Shown: positions 47,016 to 59,000, counted from the first letter of the stretch. The stretch: DNA of 64,000 bases from Hibiscus mutabilis (GCA_019671005.1 CM033715.1:1984001-2048000), one strand, 5' to 3'. Made by a program: numbers and translations. The notes: generated by a model from the letters alone, not told the origin.

Positions 47016-48204
47016 GATGATACCACGTTGTCATTGCCACCTAAATATGTTTGTCTTAAAATGTGTCTTCAACATGGTTCATATGCAAATTTATTTTTTT
47101 TTGCAGAAATTTAATAAGGATTTTTCCTTGTGTTTCTTAACTGTGAAAAAGGTTTGAAACGTTTTAGGTCAAAATTGAAATTCGTATTTTAGCAACATTA
47201 ATCCAGGAATGAATTGAACTATTTCAACCTCTAAGTGGACTGTTACTACAGCTGGTACTGCAGCATCAATCCAGCCTTCATTGAGTCGTTTCTATTGTTA
47301 GAATTAAACATTTTTTTACTGTTTTAGAGATTATGTTAAACAACCCTCGTTAGCGTATAAATAGGGAGCATTTCGCTTAATTTCATATAATCTCACTACA
47401 AACACATTTGCTAAACACTCTCTTTTCTCTCTATTTTTTTCGAATATTGTTTTTTAAGTTAAAGTTTATAGAGAATAGCAATATTATTACCATCAGTTCC
47501 AGATTTTGGGTGTATAATTTTTAAGACACGACGTGATATAAAGATGACATGAACAAAAATTAATGAAATGAGTGCTTTATATAGATTAAGATTATAAATG
47601 ACGTGACGAAAATGATTCATAATATAATTTTTTTATACTTGATGGTTGACCCACATATGTGATATGTCCTTATATTCCTATTCAAATTATGGAAAGTTAT
47701 AGTATGGCACTTACTTTGTTCCAATATTAAAAACAGAAAGCCAAAAGTTGAATGGGAAACCGAGAAAAACTTAAATTTCAGGCAACAAGTTACTATGCTG
47801 TGAAAATCAAGATGTGTTTTTTTTTTTTTACTATTTATCTTACAATTTATTTGTTTATGCCAAACAAAACTTAAAACACCATATTGACATGTCTGAGAAA
47901 ATTAAAATAAAAAGGGAACAAGTCACATATAAAAACTTTCATGCGGTAAGTAGCTTGATGTTATTTAAATATGTCTCGAGTTCGAGGCCTTATGTATGTA
48001 GAAAATTTTTACCATGAAACCCACTCACCAAAGATAGATATATGACACGAATCGATCAGATTAATCATGACAAAGCCCCTGGAAAATTGGAATGGCAACC
48101 AAATTAAAAACTCACTAATTACCCCACATATCAAAATGTGAAAACCTTAAAAGTTAAATCTCACATTACATTCACTTACCAAAACATTTCATGGAATCAA
48201 GCAT
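47016..48204. other. Intergenic DNA between the minisatellite region and PR-1
   Basis: A single arm of the foldback MITE family is at about 47585-47640 (ATGACGTGACGAAAATGATT). No gene supported. Confidence 0.4.
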
Positions 48205-48714
48205 TCAGTAAGGTCTTTCACCAATATAATTCCCAGGAGGATCATAGTTGCAAGTCATGAACACCCCCCTCCTTCCATCACAAACCACTTTGGCGCACCC
48301 GATTCTCTTGGTCCGTCCCCACACGATCTGAGTATAATGCCCGCATTCCTGCCCTCCGGCGCACGAATTCGACCAATAATTGTACCATTTCTTCTCCGAA
48401 ACCCACGCCATGGCAGCTTGAGACGGCGTCCATCCATTGCCGCTACCCCAAAAAATATTCTCCCCATACGGTCCATTAGAGTGCCTCAGAGCACAGTCTT
48501 TCCTCCTTTGATTGGCATACCACTGCGCGTAACGCGCCAACCTCGCATCCCACACCAAGGGCCGCATCCTAATGGCGACGCGAGCGGCATTTTGAGGAGC
48601 CATGAACTGATTAACCAGGCTCAAGTAGTTCAATGCCTGAGCGGTTGATAAAAGGAAAACAAAAACGAAAACGATCGTCGTGCCATAGGTGGTTCTCATT
48701 CGAGCACTATCCAT
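48205..48714 (-). CDS. PR1: Pathogenesis-related protein 1 (PR-1), CAP superfamily
   Basis: Intronless, 169 residues. PR-1 proteins are secreted, bind sterols and act in defence. A signal peptide (1-27, ending STAQA) is followed by a CAP domain with six cysteines (C74, C118, C124, C140, C145, C155). The cavity residues are H78, E85, E107 and H126, and the signature GHYTQIVW is at 125-132. The C-terminus CNYDPPGNYIGERPY fits the CNYxPxGNxxxxxPY rule for release of the 11-residue CAPE1 peptide (159-169). The frame is open 15 codons further upstream, but only to a TTG that lies at or above the expected transcription start. The first ATG below the TATA box is at 48714. A second ATG five codons on (48699) is an alternative. 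Which PR-1 paralogue it is, and whether it is salicylate-inducible, cannot be told. Confidence 0.95.
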   Translation of the reverse strand: MDSARMRTTYGTTIVFVFVFLLSTAQALNYLSLVNQFMAPQNAARVAIRMRPLVWDARLARYAQWYANQRRKDCALRHSNGPYGENIFWGSGNGWTPSQAAMAWVSEKKWYNYWSNSCAGGQECGHYTQIVWGRTKRIGCAKVVCDGRRGVFMTCNYDPPGNYIGERPY

Positions 48715-48774
48715 TACTGGATGAGTAGTGTTCGTTGAGGTGAGACCAATGTACAGCAAAGATTTAACAACACA

Positions 48775-48783
48775 TTATATATA
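48775..48783 (-). promoter_or_regulatory. TATA box of the PR-1 gene
   Basis: TATATATAA on the minus strand, 61 bp above the chosen ATG. A start site about 30 bp downstream gives a leader near 35 nt and supports the ATG at 48714. Confidence 0.6.
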
Positions 48784-48789
48784 ACATGA

Positions 48790-49622
48790 AAATTAAATTA
48801 TATTATTTTATTGATTTGTTAGCAGTAGTTAGATAAAGAAGGAAAGAGTTTGTATAAAAGTTTCAAGTATGGGGTGGCAAGCATGTTCGATTATGATTGC
48901 CACATTTTGTTTTTGTTGGTGGGACACGGTTTTCTTTTCAAACCGTAATTTTTAGTATCTAAATTCTAAGGTTTCATCATTTCCATTTTTTTAAGGGTTA
49001 GCGCTTGTTTTCTCGGGGCTCATCATTTTGATGAGTCCACGCTTCACGTTTTCAGATAAGACGCCACACAGAACGACACAATAACATGTAGCTGCAAGGG
49101 GAAGCACCAAATTTAGGAGTTCAATTATGATAAATATTTTTTTATTAAAGCAAATAATTAGATTTTTAAGACAAATGTTCAATTTCAGACACATACAAAA
49201 TATAATAACACGGATGTCTTTGATCATTAATAATTTAGTGAATTTTACCATAAATATTTTTTTGATAGTAGTGATTAATCTTATTTATTACTTTACATAT
49301 ACATTCCTTAAAATATATATGATTGATTATAAAATATGTCTCGTTCTCATAAGTGATTATCAAACTCCCTATATTATGGTTAATAATATATAGAGCATAT
49401 GGCTAAAAGTTCTCAATTGACATCCTCTTCACTTCCCTAAATTGTGAGTTTAATACTTATAAAAGGATGGTATAAATAACCATTAAATGCATCTCATGAT
49501 CGAATTAAATATTTTATATATCTATCTTTCGCTTGTCCCATAGACATGTTTTTAAAATAATTTATATACTTATGGTTAATAATTATTTTTTTGGTCAGAA
49601 CCAAAATATTTATCGTCGGTAG
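48790..49622. other. Intergenic DNA upstream of PR-1
   Basis: A less AT-rich patch lies at 49010-49110. The stretch AGTAGTGATTAATCTTATTT (near 49266) recurs near 49789 with related downstream text (TCTCATAAGTGA), an old direct duplication. No gene. Confidence 0.4.
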
Positions 49623-49780
49623 TAGGAGTGTTCAAAATATCCAATGAGTATACAGAGTCTCAACAAACTCATAATGCAAGTTAAAAGTAGAAGGGAGAAT
49701 GAAACATAGTAATAATACGGTAATGATATTGAATTTATTAGGCCTCAAGATACCCATTAGGCAGATTTTGAACACTCCTA
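49623..49780. mobile_element. hAT-type MITE with perfect 8-bp target duplication
   Basis: A perfect 16-bp inverted repeat, TAGGAGTGTTCAAAAT (49623-49638) and its partner at 49765-49780. Identical GTCGGTAG 8-mers flank it (49615-49622 and 49781-49788). It is 158 bp long and non-coding. Confidence 0.9.
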
Positions 49781-49789
49781 GTCGGTAGT

Positions 49790-50569
49790 AGTGATTAATC
49801 TCCTTTATTGCATATACTCGTATTGAAAGGTAAACAATTGACCAAGAATGTGCTCTATTCTCATAAGTGAAGATCGAACCACTTATCTCGTAATTAAGGA
49901 TGAGATAAATAAACACCACACAACATGTCATAATTTTTTATAATATTATATATATATGAGATATTATCCAGTTATATGATGTAAAACTCATCTAGTTCTA
50001 ACTAATCCATAGCCATTGGATGAGTGAATGGATTGATGAGATTAACAGTAGAAAATGTAAAGATTATCACTTGGAAAAAAAAGATAAGGAAATAATCTGA
50101 GCAATTTATTACCCTCATCTAACGGTCCAAAAACTGTGTAAAAATAATTGAATTTTACACAGTGTAAGTGGATCCTAACCCACATATATATATATATATT
50201 ATCTCCTGGTTTACTCTAGAGAAATAAATTTTAAAATGATTTATTTGATTAATTAATAAAATTCTATTTTGTGAGTCAAATCCAAGATAATAATTTAAAA
50301 TATATAATTTAAAATAGTATAATAGAATAATGCTTTTCCACGGTGTTGAGTTTGGATATTAACGAAACTCTAAATAAATATACAATTATGCTGAACTTCT
50401 ATATTAATTCTATCTGCCCTCTTTTAATATACATATAATATGATTTGTATATGAATTTAACAAGTGGTCTTTATAAAAAAATAATATTTATTTTAAGAAA
50501 TTTAAATTTAAACAATGATATATTACTTTATAATCACTTTAATAGTGTTTTTAAATATGATGTGTATAG
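49790..50569. other. AT-rich intergenic DNA
   Basis: No gene seen; a (TA)n run is near 50184-50199. Confidence 0.4.
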
Positions 50570-51055
50570 TTTTTTACAAATTTTGGTGTGTTTTGTTTCA
50601 TATGCCTTTGTGGCACGATTCTCTTCTGCCTTGTGACACGTTTCTCGTCCGTCTATGACACGTTTTTCGTCCACTTTTGTGGTAGTTTGACGTTCGCGTA
50701 GCGATCATCATGGCGCACGTCCTTGATTAAGAAATATCATCTATCTTGTATGGTTAGATCTCCTTTTGTGGTAGTTTGTTGACATTTTCAGAAATATTGA
50801 TGGAGCAATCTACAAGATTAATTTTGTTGATCGGTTCTCCTGCTTCACTACTTAAGTGTCTAGCTAGATAGAGATATGGAGATTTGATGGATATATTTTT
50901 ATGGATAATGAATGACATAATCAAGTGAAGGTTTTGATTTTTTTTTTCTTTTTGTATGAGATTTCTTGGTGAACATGGCCACCAAATTTCTATTCAATTT
51001 TTTGTTGTACCTTTTTCTTATTTTAATGAAATCAAGTTTCTTGTAAAAAAAATAT
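50570..51055 (+). repeat. Retroposon-like repeat, copy 2
   Basis: Shares with the other copies CCTTTGTGGCACGATTCTC, GTGACACGTTTCTCGTCC, a GGTTAGATCTCCTTTTGTGG block and a 3' end TTATTTTAATGAAATC followed by an A-rich tail at about 51044. Confidence 0.55.
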
Positions 51056-51969
51056 AATACCAACGGTTAATTTTATTGAATAAAGAGAAATATAACAAAA
51101 TTACAAAATATACTATAAAAACTAGAGTAGATTAATCACATTAACGAATCATTTTCCCTTAACCATTGAAATGCACAAAGTAACTACTAAATAATAAAAG
51201 AGGATCATACTAGGATAGGGTTAAACAAATTCAACCAAACAACTCGAGAAAATTATAGATAAAACTATTGTCAGTAATGAAGGATAGACATCATAAACAA
51301 TAACAAAAAATACATATAATAGTGACGATATGTTGATAAACTGACTTTATTACAACTCAATCGTTATCTATTTGGAGCGATTGCAAGCGTTTATGGATAT
51401 ATGAGAATCAGTTTAAGAATCTAAAACAGAAGTTTATCAACAAGAGAACAAAATAAATGATAGTTAAAAGACGCGTTAAATTAAACTATAAAGAAGAAAA
51501 GATGTAATACAAGAGTAGATAAAAAAAAACGTGCTATAAGAACCAGCAAAATTATTCACCATTTCTATATGAAAATGAAAATATTGATTAAACAAAATAA
51601 AATAACATAGTTCACCTATGTAAAATAAAATACAATAAAAATGATAAAGCCCGAAGAAAAGAGTAGGAAGGGAAGAAAAAACCAAGAATAGCTATAAGGT
51701 TCTCTACGATATTATAAATTTATATTTGATATATAATAATGCAATATTCAAGTCATTTTTTGAAATATAGTTCTCATTTATCCAATCAAATTACACCCCG
51801 TCATAAGAATATGTGTTGTTAAAGCTAAAAATACATTGAATATTTAATAAGTGATTCTTTACAGCTAAGATTATAAAATGATGGAATTTTACCAAACACT
51901 GTGCCCACTGCCCAATTTAATCATCATTCAATCTAACTTTATACGTATATAAGTATATAGAAATAATGC
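51056..51969. other. AT-rich intergenic DNA
   Basis: No gene seen. Confidence 0.4.
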
Positions 51970-52650
51970 TAGCCGTTGGTATTTTTTGTTTAATTTTGCC
52001 GGTGGCGACATCGGTTTTAATATTGGTAGTTAATCGTCGGTGTTTATTTTTTATGTTTTTATATCTTACTTTGACTTATTATTTTATTCATTTTTATCGT
52101 AGTTTTATCTTAATTTTAAATAATAAAAAATTTGTTTGATTTTTGCCCCGCATATTTGTGTATGTCCGTCTGCTTTTGTGGCACACTTTCGTCTGCACTT
52201 GTGGCACGTCTCCTTTTCATTATGGCATATTATCCAACCTACTTCTACAGTAGATTTATGATCGGGTAGAGATTCTCACATTGCTCGTATCTGATTTGTA
52301 ATTATCAGTGTTTTTTCAAAGGTTAGATCTTCTTTATGTGGCTGTTTGTCGATGTATTCAGATCTGTTTTTACAAAGCAGCCTGTAAGTTTGCTTTGGTT
52401 CGTTCATCACTCCTTCATCTCAAAAGCGTCTAGTGGATAAAGACAAATGAGTACTATTAACGGTTACTGGATTACTATGAATGACGAGCTTCGAATTCAA
52501 AAGAAGGCTTTGACTGTCATTGCGACTTTATGTTTTCTTTTTCATTGTATTCTTTATTTAGGTTTTGGTGGACATAATTCCTGAATTCCTTTTTTGTGTG
52601 GTTGTATTGTTACAGTTGTACATTCTTTTACTTCAATACAATTCAGTATC
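51970..52650 (+). repeat. Retroposon-like repeat, copy 3, longest
   Basis: From GCTAGCCGTTGGTATTTTTT and GCCGGTGGCGACATCGG, through CTTTTGTGGCACACTTTCGT and a GGTTAGATCTTC block, CGTTCATCACTCCTTCATC, TTGCGACTTTATG, to a T-rich 3' end. No long frame remains. Confidence 0.55.
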
Positions 52651-54607
52651 GTTTCAAGATTAAAAGAATATATAAAAATAATTACATTATATCCTTGAAC
52701 TTAAAAAATACATTTTAGTCCTTAAATTTTTTATTTTTCAATTTTTTGACTAATTTTTTGTTCAAATTAAATCAACCAACAAAAAAATAACAAACACTGA
52801 AGAACATTTTTTTAATAGTCTAAAAGTGATTATAAGGTAATATCTGTTCATAGATATTTTAAACCCTTTAATAATGTAAATATACCATGCAAACAAAGAG
52901 ATTTGAACTCGTGTCTTATAAATATCATTCGTTATTCTATGTAGACAAAGTAATATTTATTTACAGATATTTCCAGAAACATTTTTCAAATACAAGGTTC
53001 ATTATCTTTACGCCAAATGAGAATTGTTGTTTATTGAAATAGAATAATAAACAATGAATTAATTTTACATAAATACATCTTTTATTGTAAACGTGAAAGG
53101 TTTGAATTTAATATTTGATCTCAACAAGAATTTAAACAAAACAAATTATTTGACATTAGTAATTACCGAATAAAATAAGCAAATCCTTAAAAAAATAGTA
53201 TTAGGATTTTGAACGACAGTGCTTCATCCAATGGATATTAACTCAGTCATTGAATTGAGATACTCAACGTTTATGTCAACACTAAAATCTTTAATTTTTA
53301 ATTAATTAGAAATAAATTAATTTATCAAGACAAATATCAGGATTCGAACTTAATAAATGAAACAACATGAGCACCCTTAGTCACTTAGCTAATTAATGGA
53401 TCTCTAAAATTTTAATTTTTACAAAAAGGTTTATATTTTTTTTCATTTTTACTGTTCACATCTATTCCATCCAAGGACGGGCGTAAAACTTTATGTTAGA
53501 GGGACGAACTAATAAAATTTTATGAGGGAGAACTTATAAAATCTCCCCTCATAAAATTTTAAGGGGGCGCAAATAAATTTTCAGTAAAAATATAAAAAAA
53601 AATTAAAAAAAATTTATATCAAATAAGAATTTCAAATTTTTAAGAGAAGCGGCTGTCTCTTCCAACCCTTTTATGTCAATCCTTGAAATTTCATCTTCAA
53701 CAATGTCAACACTTTACCAAAATCAAACCCTAACCACCACCACTGCTCAAAATTATCCGTCGAGCTCTAGTAAAAAAAACTAAAATTATCCGTCAAGCTC
53801 TAGTAAAAAAAAAACTACTAGATCTTTACAAAAATTACATAAAAACTATATTTTTTTACCAACAATATGATAAAAAAGTTAATATTCATTAAATACTAAA
53901 TCGTTAATTTCATTATAAATAAAAGGCAATCACCGATCTTGTCCTAAATAAATTACTTTGGTCTTAATAAAAGGCAATCACCAAATTATTAGATTAAATA
54001 TATGTTGTAGTTAGTTGCGTAGAAGTCAATCGATTTTGATTATTGTTAAGGGCGCCGAGATCGCCGGAGTATTAAACTTTCACGCTAAATCAAAGCTAAT
54101 ACTTGATAACGCCTTAATTAAAGGAGGGGATTATGGAGCATTTTTATTTTAATTATTTAAAAGAAAATTGATATAGTTGAATGATATGTAATAAATAAAG
54201 TAAATTAGGTTGAGTGAATTAACTCTAAATGTACCTATGCAAACAGTAAATTTTAATAGATTAGATATTGATAGCTATATAAATAAAATATTTTTTTTGA
54301 TAAAGTCTAATTTTAATCTTAATCCTATTTAAAGGGGGAGAGAATAAAAGAGAGTGTTCTGGTGAGTCTATAACCCATAACTTATAATGTACTTATGTAA
54401 ACTGAAAACTTCAATAGATCAGATATCAATAGCTATGTAAATAAAATAATTATATATATTAGAAATTTGTCATATTTGATGCGGGAGTGAAAGAACGTGT
54501 TTTATATCAAATATATAGTTTAAAATCTTATTTAATATAAATTATAGATAGAATGGTAAAGGATTTACAGAAATTTATATCAATTATTTGTTCCATCCCT
54601 GTTAAAT
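52651..54607. other. AT-rich intergenic DNA with repeat fragments
   Basis: The stretch at 53468-53600 (GGACGGGCGTAAAACTTTAT and AAAATTTTAAGGGGGCGC) resembles the flanks of the Mutator-type MITE at 60.4 kb. A pair TAAAAAAAACTAAAATTATC/CCGTCAAGCTCTAGTAAAAA near 53757-53810 is a short direct duplication. A partial SINE-like copy is at 54291-54388. No gene. Confidence 0.4.
54291..54388 (-). repeat. SINE-like dispersed repeat, copy 6, partial
   Basis: Minus strand: ATAAGTTATGGGTTATAGAC (B-box-like), CTCTCTTTTATTCTCTCCCC, TTAAATAGGATTAAGATTAA, and AGACTTTATC. The 5' A-box part is missing. Confidence 0.45.
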
Positions 54608-55210
54608 AGTGAAATTTACTTTTTTTAAGAGGATATAATAATATGAAATGAAAAACAGAGATGTTATTATAATATTGCATAATGTCAAAAAAAATGTTCA
54701 TAACGTTTGACTGAATAGTACTTTTAGTCACTATTTTTTTTGAAGAAATTTAACCCTCAACGTTTTATTTTAGGTCAAAATGACTCATTTGCGGATGGAA
54801 ACTGTTAGTCGACTGACAATAAATGACTTGAAATGACGTGATAAACCTACATAGCAATGCACACCGTGATAGCAGTGTCATATAGACAAATATGTTGACT
54901 TTATAGAATGACACATGAATTAAAAATAATTTTAAAAATTGTATAAAATATAAAATATTTTTCTTTTGACGTGTCATTTTGTAAAGTAATTTCAAGTTGT
55001 TTATCGTCAATTGAGTAACAGTTTTCATCCGTAGATGGGTCAAATTGACCCAAAATGATTTTTTGAGGGTTAAATTGCTTTAAAAAAAGAATAGTGGCTA
55101 AAATGACTACTCAATCGAACGTTATGGGTATTTTTTAACATCATGCCATATTATAATAACATCTTTATTTTTCATTTCATATTTTTATATCCTCTTAAAA
55201 AGTAAAACCT
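54608..55210. mobile_element. Large foldback element, arms of about 250-300 bp
   Basis: TTTTTTTAAGAGGATATAAT (near 54621) pairs with ATATCCTCTTAAAAAG near 55189. Inward the arms keep pairing through AGATGTTATTATAATATTGC, CATAACGTTTGACTGA, TTTAACCCTCAA, GGTCAAAATGACTCATTTGC and AATGACTTGAAATGACGTG. Only a short AT-rich centre (about 54900-54960) is unpaired. Confidence 0.8.
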
Positions 55211-55416
55211 TAAACACTTAAATAACAGAATATTTTTAGATTTTAACAGTTAACCGAATTGAACAATGTTTGACATTTTTTAATCAAACCAAACAAACTT
55301 TGGTTAATTCACTTGGTTCTCAAATTAAGCTAAACTAAAACCTTAAACACTTAAATAACTCTCGTTGTGGAAACTTTTTTTTATCGTTAGTGTATAGGAT
55401 AATAATCCATAACATT

Positions 55417-55737
55417 TAGGATAAACAACCATTGGTCACTAAACTATTCTCGTTTTTCTATTTTGGTCACCAAATTATTATGTTTGACAAATTCGTCACT
55501 AACGTAACGTTTTTTTTTTCTTACTCTAGTCACCTGCCTTTAAATGGAAAAAATAGCTTGGTGACCAAAATAGAAAAGAAGCAATAGTTTGGTGACCAAA
55601 ACAAGAAAAACAGTAACATTAGTGACCAAATAGAAAAGGAAAAATAAAGTTGGTGATGATTTACACAAAATAAAATTTTAGTGATCAAAATAGAAAAAGT
55701 TAAAATAATTTAGTGATCAATGATGTTGTTTACCCTA
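55417..55737. mobile_element. MITE with GGTCACTAAA modules
   Basis: TAGGATAAACAACCATTGGT at the left pairs with ATCAATGATGTTGTTTACCC at the right. The interior repeats TTGGTCACCAAA/TTGGTGACCAAAATAG words in both orientations. Confidence 0.7.
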
Positions 55738-56058
55738 ATATTTATAGTGTATATTTGTGTAAGGTCGTATTTCTAATTTCTATGATTTAATAATGAGAAA
55801 GAGACGAGAGAATAACGCTTGTAACGGCACAATAATGGGCAAGAAGAAACGTTCTCCATTCATTCGCATTATTTGTAGGATTTTTCTTCCTTGAGACCCG
55901 TTCAATTATTATTATTATGATTATTATATGCTACACAGCCTCAGCTGCTAAGTCAAAGATGACATAAAAAGAAACGTTGACCTCAATTGCAGATATGATA
56001 TAATGGCTCTTCTTATAGGGGACATAGCTTAGGTGGCTACCATTATTATTTTTTTTTT
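55738..56058. other. Intergenic DNA
   Basis: No gene seen; an (ATT)n run lies at about 55906-55926. Confidence 0.4.
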
Positions 56059-57011
56059 ACTTTAATACTAAAATAAGTATTTAAGTTATACCATTTTTTT
56101 TAAGTGTCTAAATTATTTTTGACTTTTTTAAGCGTATAATATTTCATTTCGTAATTATTTTAAAGTTTTACTCTAATTTTCGTTAAAAAAATACGACATC
56201 GAATAAAAATAAGACATGTGTCAAACTTTTTTAATTTCCTTTATAGTTCTTTGAAAATATACGAAATTAAAAAAAATAAAATTTTAATCCATTAATTTTA
56301 CTTTTTTTACCGTCCATTCTCAAAGAAACAACTCACAGATATCCCTAACCCTACCTTTTCCATTTACCCAAATGAAAACGTGAGAAACTCTTCTCCATTA
56401 ATTTTCTGAATCGATTTAAGAAACCTTAAAATTCCTAATTAATTTGTTGCAAACTCTTTGATTTTAAAATCTCATAATTCAAAATTAAAATCAAAACCCC
56501 AAGTAGTTGAAGAAAAGCATCGAAAAAGAAAAAGTTTATTTGTGGAAGAAGGCTCACACTAGAATAGTCGAAAGATAAGTTTAAAAAACAATACTCTAAT
56601 TGTCAATTTGTAATAGACGAATTTTAAGAGTTCTTATTTGGTTAAGAGATGAATGAAAAACCCTAAATTAGAAGAGTGGTGAAGAGCCTGCTGGAGAATA
56701 GAGAATAAAGAGTTAAGGTTATGTGTGAGTTATTTTTTTTAGAATGGACGGTAAAAAGGTAATGTTAATGGATTAAAATTTTAATATTTTATTTTTAATT
56801 TCGTGTATTTTTAAAGAAATAAAAAGGAAATTAAAAATATTAACACGTGTCTTGTTCTCATTGGATGTCGCATTTTTTTTATCGGAAGTTAGAATAAGAC
56901 CTTAAAATGGTTACGGAATAAAATATTAGGCACCTAAAAAGGGCAAAAAATAGTTTATGCACCTAAAAGGGAAAATTATGATATTATGAGCACTTATTTT
57001 GGGTATTAAAC
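56059..57011. mobile_element. Mutator-type MITE with arms over 230 bp
   Basis: The right arm ends CTTATTTTGGGTATTAAACC and the left begins ACTTTAATACTAAAATAAGT. Pairing continues inward through AAAATATTTCATTTCGTAA-like, CGACATCGAATAAAAATAAG and TTTTACCGTCCATTCT against AGAATGGACGGTAAAA. T-runs on both flanks hide any 9-bp duplication. The centre (56330-56735) is non-repetitive with no recognised product. Confidence 0.7.
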
Positions 57012-57600
57012 CTTTTTTTAGATAATACTAGGTAATTTTTATTACAAAGACAAAAAAAGATTCAAACATGAAATACTCATAACGAAAGACAAAGAAACAA
57101 AAAACTGAAAAGAGAATAAGATAAAAAAGAATTTCATTCCCGAAAGAGGAAAAATTTAGTCACGCTGGTAAAGGATGCTCTCACTGCTACTCAGATTGAT
57201 AAGCATAGGTTCAATTGAACGGCAAAGGCCAGAGGAATTGTCAACACAAGAGATAAAGTGAATCCCCTAGATGATTGATAAGTGATGAAGGAGTGGCAAG
57301 CGAAACCAACAGTCTTGTAAGCTACTTCGCTGAATAGATCTGAATCCATCGACAAATAACCATAAGAGGGAATCAAACTACTGAACGATCATCAATAATC
57401 GCACATCAGCGCAGTGAGAAACTCTACACGAACACAAATATACCGCAAAAAATAAGCGAATAACGTGTCACAAGGCAAATGAAAAGTGTGCCACAAAGGT
57501 TGAAGAAAAGTACACCACAAGGGTAAAGAAAACAAGCGCAACAATATGTACGAAAAGGAAGTCAAAACAACAAATTTCTACTATAAAAATCTAGAAAAGA
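57012..57600 (-). repeat. Retroposon-like repeat, copy 4
   Basis: Minus strand: CCTTTGTGGCACACTTTTC, GTGACACGTTATTCGC, a GTCGATGGATTCAGATCTAT block, GCCACTCCTTCATCAC, CTCTTGTGTTGACAATTCC, and a 3' end TTTGTAATAAAAATTACC. Matches copy 3 over much of its length. Confidence 0.55.
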
Positions 57601-57938
57601 AACAAAACTAAAATGTAAAAGTAAAAATGGGTATAAAAAGTAAAAAAAAAAAGAGTATTCGCTCATATATATTCTTAACTCTTTGACAATGCACACACAT
57701 TTTACAGGCAAATAAATTGAACTCAGGTCTCATATAATAAACATCATCCGCTTTTCGACTGGACCACTTGTTAGGTTTAATATATGATTTGTTAGTAACG
57801 TTATAAATATTATAAATTGAATTATCAAGTTAAACTGGTCACGTTTTTTGTTTCTTTGTTAGATTTTAAACTTTATTTTCTTTTTTAATATTTTAGTTAA
57901 TAAAATTTTATAAAAATTTAAATTTAAAAGTTGTTTTT
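57601..57938. other. AT-rich intergenic DNA
   Basis: No gene seen. Confidence 0.4.
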
Positions 57939-58200
57939 GTTAGAGTATAAGATTGTTGAGCTGATGGGTTTCAGTTGGAAATTGGTTAGTGGGTTGTTAG
58001 AATTCTGGTTAGCAAGCTTTTGTTAGTTACAGCCCCAACTGGAGCTGAGCTATTGACAGACCAACTATCAGTATTTGGGCTATAAGTATTTACTGGCTAA
58101 GTGCCAAACAGATTCATTGGGTCCAATTAATAAAAGTTTTGTTCTTTGATTCACCGTTAACTTCTTTCATTTCTACTATTATTTTCTTCTAGAGGTCGGT
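57939..58200 (+). repeat. Possible 5' LTR remnant of a copia element
   Basis: Starts TGTTAGAGTATAAGATTG, has GGGCTATAAGTATTTACTGG as a promoter-like word and a T-rich end near 58190. It lies upstream of a copia gag remnant at 59 kb in the same orientation. No matching second LTR and no primer-binding site were found. Confidence 0.3.
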
Positions 58201-58930
58201 ACATAGACGATTTTGCATTTTTTTATTCCGTCTTAATATTTGCGGGTATGATTTCGAGTACTCCTCATTACATGTTTCAGTTATTTTTTCGTCCCCATCT
58301 CTATACCCACCGGATCCCTATGAATTTCGGGGAATCACCATATCCAAAAAGTTAAATAAATTTTATCACTTTACTAACCAAAATGTATGGTTGATTTCAA
58401 TTTTGAAGCCATATACTCAATACACTTAAACATATGGTTGAAGGGAACAACGCTTTTTGCGTTAACATGAATGACATAAATAGAGAGATTAATATATTAT
58501 ATACTCTTAATTAACAAAAAAGGTAAATTACTAGATAGATCACCCAAACTTAATAAGGTTTAAACAAAAAACACAAATATTTTTGATAGACTAGAATTTT
58601 TATAATAAGATAGGTAAATATACAAGCAAATGAGAGTTAATTATATATTTTTTAAAAATCGTAAAATATCGATGATCCTTGCGGATATTTTCCGGAATCC
58701 CCACGATTATTTATATGGTTACGATACGGTTATCTCTACGGTTCAGATATAACAATTCTCGTCCTCATCCCCATTTAAGTTTCGGTGATAAAACTTCCCA
58801 TATTCTCGTTTCTATGGGTAGAGATTTTACTTATTTCCTATCTTGTAGGTTTGGATCCCCACAATTTTCAGATATTCTCCACTCAATTCCACTCCTAATT
58901 TCTTCTTCTTTACTCTAATCGCGGTAAAAT
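58201..58930. repeat. Probable DNA-element insertion rich in CCCCATC/GGGTA words
   Basis: Words such as TCCCCATCTCTATACCCACC, GAATCCCCACGATT and CCTCATCCCCATTTAAG recall common plant hAT-type MITEs. Ends could not be fixed. The open frame 58679-58918 looks like chance. Confidence 0.35.
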
Positions 58931-59000
58931 TTTAACATGCATCAGATGTTTTGTGGTCAATCCTCATCGTGACTTCTGCTGCTTTCTTTATCTGATTAGT

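Noticed and set aside
48337..48648. Plus-strand open frame of 103 codons across PR-1
   Set aside because: Antisense to an intact PR-1 domain with all family residues.
48715..48759. Longer N-terminus for PR-1
   Set aside because: The extension begins at TTG, not ATG, and lies at or above the transcription start expected from the TATA box at 48775-48783.
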